25,165 nt of DNA from Rhizophagus sp. LPA8_4_AMF (Eukaryota > Glomeromycota > Glomeromycetes > Glomerales > Glomeraceae), in assembly GCA_021464525.1 (NCBI GenBank), contig JADRCO010000869.1:1-25165 (forward strand), given 5' to 3'. Below, piece by piece: positions 13,201-22,482 of the stretch (within the stretch, counting starts at the first letter, position 1; each line of letters begins with the position of its first letter). Position numbers and translations under genes: made by a program. The notes below the pieces were generated by a model. The model had not been told where the DNA came from. It ran no database searches and was given only the letters and a program-made list of their open reading frames with translations.

Positions 13201-13559
13201 TTTTAATCATATCTAAAACAATTTTTTTACTTACTTTGATGGCCAATAATTTATCCTGAGAAATTTCGGAAAGGCATTTTGTTAAATATGTTGCATTAAC
13301 TTTAAGTAAAAATAATTCACTCCAAAAATTTGGTTGACCAATTGATGGATCATTACCCTAATATGATTTAATGAAAAGTTTATAATAAATTTAATTAAGC
13401 AACATACTAACGAACCAATGACGAGATAAATTAGAAATTATTATATTTAACCTTGAAAAAACTCTCGTAAATTTCTACAAATTTTTCTTTCAATACAGTT
13501 TTTGCACCATAAGCGGGTCTTACAACGCCAGTAAACACTGTTTTTGTTGGTGATTGCAT
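10223..13559 (-). CDS. ARMH3: ARMH3/C10orf76 (DUF1741) orthologue, 17 exons, 682 aa
   Basis: Exons on the minus strand: 13452-13559, 13235-13357, 13079-13159, 12911-13018, 12801-12846, 12613-12734, 12394-12534, 12270-12313, 12042-12191, 11762-11940, 11503-11687, 11292-11410, 11157-11218, 10798-11037, 10541-10719, 10448-10454, 10223-10377. All introns are GT-AG and all phases agree, giving 2,049 nt (682 residues plus stop), close to human C10orf76 (689 as I recall). Landmarks match along the whole length: NFWSELFLLKVN near the start, NYNKHESRNPYLAK, the C-terminal ITHGDTFFPDPISYD and SSNYDTLEL. In animals this armadillo-like helical protein binds PI4-kinase beta and supports Golgi PI4P and secretion; a Golgi role here is inferred from orthology. 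The start ATG has an in-frame TAA eight codons upstream. Exon 16 is a 7-nt microexon. It diverges from the NADAR gene. Confidence 0.95.
10448..10454 (-). other. ARMH3: 7-nt microexon of ARMH3
   Basis: The preceding exon ends in CAG at 10541 and the last exon starts mid-codon at 10377, so direct joining breaks the frame. The 7-nt exon GTTTACT, preceded by AAG and followed by the consensus donor GTAAGT, restores it. The junction then reads PEQVYSIISSNYD, against EEQVLEVVRANYD in the human protein, with no gap. This is direct reading plus family comparison. Transcript evidence would settle it. Confidence 0.85.
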
Positions 13560-13927
13560 TCTTAACTTTAATATGCCCTTTTAAAAAAGATAGTAATTAA
13601 GAAATAAATTAAAGATAGTGAAAAGCCAAGAAAAACGAAATAAATCAGTTGATTAGGGTTCAGGCTTATATATAAATGATAAATATGGAAATCCATTTCA
13701 TTTTTTGAGCCACATGGCTATGCAATTTAAATATTGAGAATCATTTTTACATTATTTGCATTGATTTCGTGGCAGTTTCTCACTTGATCCAAACATTATT
13801 TTATTTTTAACAATGAAGATTGTATTACGATGTACGATGTACAAACTAATTCATGTAAACATGAATTCTTACCTTAAATGCATTAGGGTATATTCCCGTT
13901 TTTTTTATTTAAATTTAAACTAAAAAT
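13560..13927. promoter_or_regulatory. Divergent intergenic region, ARMH3 / NADAR
   Basis: 368 bp separate two divergent start codons and must hold both 5' regions. The sequence is AT-rich with a pyrimidine-rich patch before the NADAR start. I recognise no specific operator or TATA element with confidence. A shared bidirectional promoter is possible. Confidence 0.5.
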
Positions 13928-14465
13928 ATGGAAAAGTCTGTAATAAATTTTTATGGTTCAAGAAATAAATGGGGTGAATTCAGCAATTTTTTTAAAGCAG
14001 AAATTCTGATTGACGGAGAGACCTGGCCAACAACCGAACATTATTTTCAAGGTAAAAAATAATTTTTTATATTTATTATTATATTTTAATTAGATGTTGA
14101 ATTTCATACTCTTTAACTGTTTAGCTCAAAAATTTCCATCGCAGCCTGAAATCCAACAAATGATTAGAAATTTCGCAGAACCTGGCCAAGCAGCAAAGTT
14201 TTCTCGTAAGCATTCAGGTCTACGTTCAGATTGGGAACAAATTAAAGATGGTGTTATGCGTGATGCTTTAAGAGCAAAATTTACTCAACATCAAGATTTA
14301 AAAGAATTATTATTAAGTACAGGAGATTCTGAAATTGTTGAAGCTTCTCCAACTGACAGTTATTGGGGTAATGCTACTCGGAGTGATGGAAGTGAAGGGT
14401 TTAATAAGTTGGGACGGTTGTTGATGGAAATTAGAGAAACGTTAGCAAATGAGCAAAAAGAATAG
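13928..14465 (+). CDS. NADAR (YbiA-like) family protein, 154 aa
   Basis: Two exons, 13928-14051 and 14125-14465, joined across a 73-bp GT-AG intron in phase 1. The NADAR/DUF1768 pattern is complete: INFYGSRNKWGEFSNFF (residues 6-22), WPTTEHYFQAQKF (33-45, with the conserved Glu), LRSDWEQIKDGVMRDALRAK in the middle, and SPTDSYWGNATRSDGSEGFNKLG near 116-138, giving the usual length of about 150. Family members cleave N-glycosidic bonds: YbiA acts on phosphorylated riboflavin-pathway intermediates, and other NADARs remove ADP-ribose from guanine in nucleic acid. Which reaction applies here cannot be told from sequence. The protein has no signal peptide or membrane segment and is probably soluble. 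It is divergent from ARMH3 and convergent with the MLKL-like gene. Confidence 0.93.
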
Positions 14466-14922
14466 TAATTTAAGAGATAGTAATTTTTTAATTTTCGCAA
14501 ATCATTTAGATAGTTTGAAATACAATCATGTAAGGGTGTAGTGATATTTAAAACAAATTCGATGTTCAGCGATATCGCATTACTTAGAGATTGTATTGTC
14601 GCATGAAAAAATAAATTGAAGAAGAAATTTCCTTGATTGATAGTTTTAACTCTTAGTTATAATAGTTAAGATCAATATTGATTACTTCCTGTTTTCAGTT
14701 TACAATTACTAATTTACTATAAAATTAATACCTCTATAAAGCTATAATCAAATTTTGATTTTTATCATTTTTATCTGATTTTGTTAATATTTTGGTTTTC
14801 TATATGATTCTATGATTATATTAAATCTAACAACTCTTAAATATTAAATTTAACGACTTGGCATACTTGACTCTCATATCTTCACAGGCTTCCAACATAT
14901 GTACAGTACTTTTATTATCAAA
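14466..14922. other. Convergent intergenic region
   Basis: 457 bp between the stop codons of the NADAR gene and the MLKL-like gene. It presumably holds both 3' UTRs. An AATAAA-type signal (AAAATAAATTG) lies near 14,608 on the plus strand. No open frame of interest. Confidence 0.6.
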
Positions 14923-17722
14923 CTATTCATGAAAAATGATCAAAAATATTATCAAAATAACAGGCACAGCAACAGTTAAAATATTTCTAAAATATTCTCC
15001 ATCTCGATTTTCTTGATTCTCTTGATTTTCCTCAAACAACAATTTTAATTCACTCCCTTTGCTTGCCGCCTTCTTCCAAATGTTGAATGCTTCTTTCAGG
15101 TCAATCTCATGATCATGTTCTCCATTATACAAGATTTCTGCCCACATTTCTAATGCTGACCGATCCTCATGTTTGACAGCCTTTTTTAAATATTTAATGC
15201 CATTGATCGGATCATAGGTGCTACCTTCAAGGCATACCTCTGCATATAATGCTTGCGCCTTTACTATTTTCTCATCAGCTGCCTGACGAAGGTATTCGAT
15301 TGCACTGTCCTCATCTTTATTTATTCCAAATTTACCATGATATAAGTAATATCCACAAAAAAATTTTGCAAGTGGACTTTTTCGATGAGAAAGAGCTGCA
15401 TATTGTTGGAATAATGGGAAAGCCCTGGTATATTTCTTCTGCTTATGTAATTTAACTACATCTTCAAATGGCAAAAGAGGTTGATCTTGTAGAGATTCGT
15501 TGAGCTCTGACTGGCTGGTAGATTGTGATATCGAAGAATTAGAAGTATCAATATTTTGTAACACGGAATCAATCGAAGGGTTATCGTAATAATGTTGGGT
15601 TTGTTTAGTCAGTTTGTGAAGTTTTTCTCTCATAACTTCAATTGTTGGGCGAGTGCCTGCATGAGGTGACCAACTTTGCGTTATCAGTTCATTGTATTCT
15701 TTAGGTCCGTTTATGGGAAGCGGTGTTGGGCGTCCGCTATCATTAACTACATAATCAACAACATTAATATCATCTTCGATTTCTTCGAATGGCTTTTTAC
15801 GCGTTCCAATTTCCCATAAAGTTATAGAAAAGCTAGAATTTTAAATTATGGATTTGTGCCCAAAGTATAATGCAATTTACAAAAAGTGACACATTAGCGG
15901 CCTTACAGATTAAAAATAAACTAATACTCTACATGCAAGCAGATATACATACCCGTAGATGTCACATTTTTTACTATAAGGTACAAAACTTTTCTTTAAC
16001 TTTTCTGGAGCTGTCCACCTAAATATTGATATTATCATTTAAATAGGAAAAATAATTCATGCATAAATAACTTTTACTTACCGTAAACTTAGGATTTGAT
16101 CTTCATTACTCGTTGTTGACTGCTGTTGAAGTCGACTATAATCGAATCCTGTTAATTTTGCATCCATGTACTTGTCCAATAACACGTTTCGGCTATGATT
16201 AATTACAATGGTAAGATTTTACTTTGAAAAGAGTTTCGAAAGTCAAACTGTTAATTATCTTTAGGTCATAAAGAATATGTTGTCAAGGTCTATCTGGATT
16301 TAACTTACCTCTTTACATCATGATGATAGATTTCAGTACGATGGATAAACTCTAAAGCATTAGCAATTTGTTCCGCAATCTTAAGCCTGCACGGCCATAA
16401 GAGTTCTTGATCGCTTCGTAGGAAGTCTTCAAGGTTTCCCTTTTCAGTCCATTCCGTTACAATATGACGTTCGTGATTAATAATAAGGGTTCCATAACTA
16501 TGGTGGAAAAAATAAAACATAAAAAAATGAAAGTTGGCAAAGGAGTATAATTCTAAAATGAGTATCATAGCACAAAGAAGGATTTATACTAGAAAGACAA
16601 AGCGGTTTAATTTCATATCCACTTTTTGCTTGTTAGTTTGCAAAGAGCAAAAAAAAACAAAGAAAGCATATCTCGTAAAGAGAAATTTTTCTTTGTTTAT
16701 AATAAGCAATCTTAGGAATACTTTCTTAAGAATATAAAGTCTTACTTACAACTTTTCAATGCTGTTACAGTGTGACAACTTTGACATTAAAAAAGCGTAT
16801 TTTTCGATTGAATTTCTATTCTTATTCTCACCCTCCGGAATTTTGATCTTCTTGACTGCAACTTCCTGAGAACCATACAATTGGCGTTTGATGTGCATAT
16901 TTTTCCCTTTCATTTCCGGTTCTTCACTATCTTCATTGCGGATCAACTCAGGATTTAATCGAACTTTTTCCAATTCTGAATCAGGCATCTCTATACCTTT
17001 TCGAATCAGCACTATAGTTTCTTGAATTTCAGTCAACTGGCGACTTTGTTTAACAAACATTTTGGTATTATTCTCAAAGCTTGCAGACAAACTCTCACTA
17101 TATTTGTGGAGAAGGACGTTACAGTCACGATTAAGCGCAAGGCTAAATTCTCCGATAGCTTCGTCAAGTTTAGCTTTGTAAATTACGTACAAGTTTTGAA
17201 CCTGAAGAGAATAAAAGATGAAAATTAATAACTAGGCACATGCAATTGAACGTTGTTTGATCTTTATATCAGAAATTATGATGCAGCTATAATTTTTGCT
17301 ACGAGAATGTAGCAATAAAAAAAAATTCATATACTCAAGCTTACATCCTTGGCGGCAAAGAACATGGCAGCCTTTTTAAGGAACCGCTTACTAAATTTGC
17401 CTGGCTTGCTTAACTCCTTCACATAGTCCCTAATTTCGGTGAGAACGTTAATATACCGGTTAAATGCCCGCTCACATTTTTTTTCTTTTGGACTCAGCTC
17501 TAACAACCAAAGACTTGATGTTTCAACGCGCTCCGCTAGAAGCTTAAGAACTTCCTGGTTGCGATTTGTAGTGTCGGCGAGTGTCAGAATTTCTTCAGCT
17601 ATTTTTGCCACAGTTTGACAGGCTGGAATTAAATTTGCTATTTTAATTACATGACCGCTTATAGTTAGGACAGTTTCTTTACTTATTCTGGGAGGTTTGG
17701 ATTGAACTTTGGTATCAGACAT
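14923..17722 (-). CDS. MLKL-like pseudokinase with Sel1 repeats and C-terminal anchor, 701 aa
   Basis: Six exons (17345-17722, 16750-17201, 16309-16497, 16082-16192, 15953-16018, 14923-15832), all GT-AG with matching phases, give 701 residues. Residues about 15-200 are amphipathic helices, a plausible HeLo/MLKL-type four-helix bundle (inferred). A kinase-like domain follows at about 230-470. It keeps VAVKK (Lys 243), an alpha-C Glu (about 259) and a catalytic loop HHDVKSRN (335-342). The DFG motif is GFD (355-357), the metal-binding Asp being lost, and the glycine loop is reduced to LYGSQ. WTAPE (378-382) and CDIYGFSITLWEIG are normal. A Ser/Asn/Gln-rich linker leads to three or four Sel1-like repeats (about 525-660). 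The tail ILTVAVPVILIIFLIIF (about 683-699) is a membrane helix, so it is probably tail-anchored. The start is the ATG at 17722; an upstream TTG frame is not used. Head to head with the kinase gene. Confidence 0.88.
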
Positions 17723-17984
17723 GCGTAGAGAAAACCACAAAGCAAATTCTTTTGTGACTTAACGATTAGAAGTAGTGGGAAACTATACATAATCTTTCCG
17801 GTATTTTTCAGTAACTAAAAAAAGAATTCGAAAGAAAAATTCGTATTCATTGTTTCGGTACTATTAAAAGTTAGTTTAATTTGTGTATTACCAGAATGGC
17901 GGAATCTCGTGTTTCATTACCATTTAAAAACTCGGAAGATTTTTTTTTAATATTCTCTGATTTTCATAAAATCTTAGATACAAA
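17723..17984. promoter_or_regulatory. Head-to-head promoter region, pseudokinase / kinase
   Basis: Only 262 bp separate the start codons of the minus-strand MLKL-like gene and the plus-strand TKL kinase. Both core promoters and 5' UTRs must lie here, so coordinated transcription is plausible. A T-run (17940-17948) precedes the kinase start. No specific transcription-factor site is recognised. Confidence 0.55.
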
Positions 17985-19948
17985 ATGGAATTAGAGGAAA
18001 ATCAGGAAATAGTTTTATGGGGATGGGGATGGGGATGGGAGGAAATAGGTTTAACGCTATTAATTCATATGGTACTAGCAAGTAGAACATTCCCTTTAAT
18101 GAAAAAAAAATGGCAGGAAGTAGTTTTTGTAGCAATAATTGTAGAATTAATGAAAATAAAATTGTTAAAGGACATTTTTTTACTAATAATATTTACTAGT
18201 CTGATGATGGGAATTGTATTAAAATCACTTAGAGGAAAAAGTACGTGGCAAGGAATAGTTTTAGCAATAATAGTTGGTCTACTTATGAAAAGTAATTTAT
18301 TGATAAATATGCTTATACCAATTGTAATTTGTCATTTTTTATTTAAAATTAAGGTAAAATTATCACTGAAATCAAATAATGGAGAAATAATTGCTTTAAC
18401 AATAATGAGTGATCTGTTAATAAGAAGTAACATGTGGATAGAAATGGGACTAATAATCATGATATACTTTTTAATAAGAATATATTTAAGAATACGAAGA
18501 ATGATAAGAATAGATCGTAATTTAAATATTGATGAAAGAAAAGCAAAATATAGAGATTATGAGGTAATATGTGAAAAAAATTGGAGACATAAAGTTGGTA
18601 AATATTATTGTACAGATTGTTTTAAAGAAGAAACTGACGATAAAGAAAAAAATCGGTTGCAATTTGGGATATGTAAAGGGTGTTCCCAACCTAATACAGG
18701 AAAAATTATTTGGTGTTCTGATTGCAACACAAAACATCTTCAACGAGACTTTGATAAATGGACTAGTGGAAACAAAGACATTGATGAATTAATAAAAAAT
18801 AGACAACTAAAAGCAAAGAATTCACATGGTATAATAGAATGGATACCTTATAATAAATTTTCTGATGTTGAATATATAGCCGAAGGAGGTTTTGCTAAAG
18901 TATATTCAGCCAATTGGATGGATGCATGCATTAAAGGTTGGGATCAAAAAACTAAAATCTGGAAAAGAAAAGAGCGAAAGAAAGTTGCTTTAAAAGTACT
19001 AAAAGATTCTTCTAAAGATATAAGCAAAACATTTCTTAATGAAGTAAGTAAAAGAAAACAGAAAGAAAATCTTTTGAAATTTTTAATTAATTCTTTTATT
19101 GATTAATATATTGTTGTTATTAGTTGGAAGCTTTGGTAAAATTAGCTGAACTGGGTATGACTGGTGGAAATTTACTCATAGTACCGCTTTATGGCATTTC
19201 ACAAGATCCTGACACCAAGAATTTTATACTAGTATTTAAATATATAGAGAGTAATTTTCATTATTATTATCGTACTCGAGAATTTAATCAACTAATACTT
19301 AGCACAAAATTGTCTTGTATTTGGGAAATTTGTATGGGTCTTAATATAATCCACTTAAATAACTTAGTTCATAGAGATTTTCACGTGGGCAACATTTTGC
19401 AGAATGGTCTAAAAACGTATATAAGTGATTTTGGATTATGTAAGCCAGCGAATGAAACGAATGATCAAAAAATTTATGGGGTATTACCATATATAGCACC
19501 TGAAGTGTTACGTGGAAAACCATATACAATGAAATCTGACATTTATTCATTGGGAATTATTATCAATACAATCATTTCTGGAAAATTACCATTTGATGAT
19601 CGATCATTTGATCGTTATCTTATAATAGATATTTGCCGTTATGGATTACGTCCAGAAATTAGGGATGAAACGCCACAAGATTTAAAAGAAATAATTCAAA
19701 AATGTTGGGACGAAAACCCAGAAAACCGTCCATACACTTTTGATATCCTTAATCAAATACGTTTTCCAGATAATTCTAAATTAGACTATAAAACAATTGA
19801 GGATGTATATTCCACATTTGTATTATTAGCAGACTCAAAATCTCAAGCAAATTATAAAAGTAGATTACTTGATTTACCAGATTTATCAGAACTAGAACCT
19901 GAACTTATACAAGATTCGATGCAAATAGCAACGGGTAATCTATTTTAA
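17985..19948 (+). CDS. TKL-type protein kinase with Cys-rich region and hydrophobic N-terminal repeats, 627 aa
   Basis: Exons 17985-19043 and 19124-19948, joined in phase 0 across an 80-bp GT-AG intron. Residues 20-170 are hydrophobic and contain three copies of an approximately 45-residue unit starting near 43, 88 and 132, perhaps six or so membrane helices. Then follow Cys 196, CTDC (209-212), CKGC (230-233) and CSDC (244-247), a likely zinc-binding region, and WTSGNKDIDELI plus EWIPYN, which I associate with large Rhizophagus kinase families. The kinase core has EGGFAKVY (300-307), VALK (Lys 337), HRDFHVGN (436-443; His replaces the usual Lys), DFG (455-457) and APE (478-480), so activity is expected. 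The N-terminal region could be artefactual; a start near Met 173 would give a soluble kinase. An alternative 3' end, splicing 19934 to 20015 and stopping at 20037, is also possible. Confidence 0.85.
18019..18042 (+). repeat. GGGGAT hexamer run, possible G-quadruplex
   Basis: Three G4 runs and one G3 run, each separated by AT, sit about 35 nt after the kinase start codon and encode the WGWGWGW segment. Four closely spaced G-runs meet the usual rule for an intramolecular quadruplex on the coding strand. The surrounding DNA is strongly AT-rich. Confidence 0.7.
18111..18515 (+). repeat. 135-bp coding repeats in the kinase N-terminus
   Basis: Three degenerate units start at 18111, 18246 and 18378. 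Their translations WQEVVFVAIIVELMK, WQGIVLAIIVGLLMK and NGEIIALTIMSDLLIR align. A shorter, partly matching segment (WEEIGLTLLIHMVLAS) starts at 18036. The frame stays open through all of them, and the similarity is clearer in protein than in DNA, which suggests the region is translated. Confidence 0.7.
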
Positions 19949-20537
19949 TTTATATTATTACATATTGTTTATTCTTAACAATTTACTAAAAATTTTATTT
20001 TAATTTGTATTTAGGTGAAATTGAATCGAAAGATTAAGTGCATTATTAAATTATTAGTATTGCATACCCTATTTTTAATATAACGAGAGTACCGCTCTTA
20101 GACGGAGTCAAGCAGTTAGCGCACTTGAAGCTGCAATTCAAAGCATTTGAGGGTACCCTTTAATATTATTCACTTAGATATTCGACAAGTTCATCCCAGT
20201 GAGATGCCTATGCAACCACAGGTCTTGATTCCGCTTTTTTTAATGAGGAGCCTCATATTTCCATATTGTTGTACATCCCCTGTCAGAATATGTAGCGTAG
20301 TAATTCGCGATTTTATGTAATATTGCTTGCTCCGGCACGATGTATTTTATCAAATAAAGAATTGGTTTTTACCTGTACGAACTTGGTAAATGTCACGTGC
20401 AGTGAGCTACGACTTGTTTGTGCGACATAAAAATCTATATTTAACGTCAGAAATAAATTTTTTTCTCATTCCGGAACGTAACACTTTTTATCCGAGCTAA
20501 TACACCCTATACAGTATACAACTACGAAATAAAAAAA
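19949..20537. other. Intergenic region, possible decayed coding sequence
   Basis: Less AT-rich than the left part of the window. A short open stretch around 20,088-20,163 reads like protein (DGVKQLAHLKLQFKAF) but has no start and ends in a stop. It also holds the alternative last exon of the kinase (20015-20037). No complete gene is seen. Confidence 0.5.
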
Positions 20538-21571
20538 TATGATGCGGATGAATTCAAAGATTTTTACGAAAGCAGTACTTAAAGATAAAGATACTAATTT
20601 TGATATTCTTTATAAGCGAGAAATAAACAGTTACGCTTTCCTAGACTTGTCCCAGAAAGAATTTGAAAAAATGGGGAATGGTTAATGGGACAGCAAAAAC
20701 ACTCGCAAAGTTCGCTAAGGAGTGTAAGAAAAGAAACATGCATTCTCCTTGTACCGCAATTTGGATGAAGTGTTAGAAATACGGCATTAAAAGTAATAGC
20801 ATAAAAAGCATCCCTCAGTTCACACCAGGTAAGTTATGTCAACTTTTTTTCGTTATAAAATTCAATTGACTTACGCATTTCATTTTTAGTCTCTCACCCA
20901 ATCGATGAAAGTTCTTCGGAGTTTAAGCTCTGTATCTTCGCAGGATCAAAAATATGGGACCGTTTGTAGATAGTAATGAGGTTATGCGTTGCGAGTACAT
21001 TTCAACGATAATCTTGTCTCAGATGAATGTATCTGATGAAGAAAGTTCCGGCCATGTTGATTATGTGATCAAGAAAATATTAGACGATTTGCTCGAAGTA
21101 ATAATTTGCATAACCGAAGTGAAGCAAAACCAGCCGAGGAAAGGGGGACACAAATCTAGTACAATGTCGAAGCGCGTGAAGTAAATAACAACTACTTTAT
21201 TCTAGCCTTGACTATGATCGGAATATACTACTAATTAATCATTAACCATAGATGAACTTAGAAAAAACGTAAGGCCGACGAGGCATTCGAGTCTGAGCAT
21301 GAATATATCTTTGGTATCGTTACAACAGGTGAGAAAATGACTCCAGTGAAGCTGTTTTTTCGCTTTTACATCACTAACTCGTTTCACAATTTCTTTGGTA
21401 TTTCATTCTACATAGCACCGAGGTTATCTACTGTACGAGCAAAACTAATATGAAGAGGATTTTAGGGTTATAGTGGGCTTGTTAAAGGACAGGGTAAAGG
21501 CTAGTGAGGAACCCGTAAATAAGAAACGCCGTGTAGACGAGATAATCAAGAAAAATAATCATGTATATTAG
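20538..21571 (+). pseudogene. Decayed SAM-like / PD-(D/E)XK nuclease gene
   Basis: Four exon-like segments (20538-20828, 20890-21180, 21252-21328, 21416-21571) are bounded by GT-AG sites and resemble an expanded AM-fungal family as I recall it. The first segment holds a SAM-like stretch (DTNFDILYKREINSYAFLDL, then TAKTLAKFAKECKKRN and KYGIKSNSIKSIPQF). The second holds the nuclease core DSNEVMRCEYISTI, GHVDYVIK and ICITEVK (Asp and Glu-x-Lys). The rest reads KKRKADEAFESEHEYIFGIVTT and LLKDRVKASEEPVNKKRR. It is broken by stops at 20580, 20774 and 21446, at least three frame changes, and a loss of roughly 20 residues between STI and GHVDY. No intact product is possible. The widely spread lesions argue for a true pseudogene rather than a sequencing error. 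Confidence 0.8.
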
Positions 21572-21722
21572 CATGGACGTCATATATCACGGGCAAAGTC
21601 CCGAACTTTTTTATTTGTTTTTTCGGGTTACATCACGCTACTACTGTATTAATGAAGCAAGTCTTTTACATTTGCAACATAACATTAAATAATTCCTTTC
21701 GTGTATAAAAATACTATCAATC

Positions 21723-22288
21723 ATGTCATCTGAACCTGAGTTATTGGGACAACGAATTGCCAAGTTTGAGGCCGAGAATTTCAAGGTTAAGACTAAGAAC
21801 GCGCAAGTGAAGCAGGAACATGCTGAACTCTTAGAAAGAATTATAAAACTAGATCAGGTTTTGGATGAAAGAGAATCTAAGAAAAATCGCAAATTCCAGA
21901 CTAGATGCATCCAGATAGCTAAGGAAATTCTTAATGAGGAACCTATGATCGAATATCGCCCTCCTTTCTTGAATAGATTAGAGCTTGATGCCTTCTCCCA
22001 AAAATATCGAATTGTATTGGAGGTGCAAGGGGCTCAGCATCAGCCTGATCGCACTAGCTGGTGTATAAGAATGTCAAAAACTCGAAGACATTGTTAATCG
22101 TGATCAGCAAAAACGATTTATATGCTCAAGATAATGGAATTTTCCTTCTTGAAGTATGGTACGAGTGTACAACGAAAAACCGAAATAGTTACAGAAAAAT
22201 ACAAAAATTAAGGAGTTCGTTGATTAAGCATCTAAAAGTTTTGAATAAACTCTACGTTCAAATTTCGACTGACATTTGTGTGACTTAA
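21723..22288 (+). pseudogene. Frameshifted Vsr-like nuclease gene with coiled coil
   Basis: The first open frame (124 codons) starts with an ATG and a charged coiled coil (about residues 10-60). A nuclease-like core follows: RCIQIAKEIL, RPPFLNRLELDAF (Asp 89) and IVLEVQGAQH (Glu 100), the pattern of Vsr/DUF559-type PD-(D/E)XK folds. After TSW (111-113) the likely continuation moves to a second frame (YKNVK), then a third (EDIVNRDQQKRFIC), then back to the second (QDNGIFLLEVWY), all within about 110 bp. So the C-terminal half of the fold is broken. It lies 151 bp after the SAM/nuclease pseudogene on the same strand. A truncated product of 124 residues could still be made. Family assignment is from pattern memory. 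Confidence 0.7.
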
Positions 22289-22482
22289 AACCATTCATGT
22301 GAGTTGCGTGAAAATTATCAAAGAACTTGTGTTACATTAAACTTTTCATTGAGTATATAAACCACAAAACCACTGAACCACTGAACCACTGATGTGACGG
22401 ATGTAGTTACATTACACCACAACCTTTTCTTGAAAACTCATAAATATATCATCAGAAGCTAACCCATTCAACTTTGTAAAAA

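Noticed and set aside
17723..17740. Start of the MLKL-like protein six codons earlier, at TTG 17740
   Set aside because: A TTG start is unlikely in a fungal nuclear gene; the ATG at 17722 is in frame and close by.
18522..18792. Frames on both strands over the kinase Cys-rich region
   Set aside because: Shadows of the real kinase frame, which carries the conserved cysteines and the WTSGN motif.
20088..20163. Short protein-like stretch before the SAM/nuclease pseudogene
   Set aside because: About 25 codons with no start, no splice partner and a stop; too short to support a gene, though it may be a relic.
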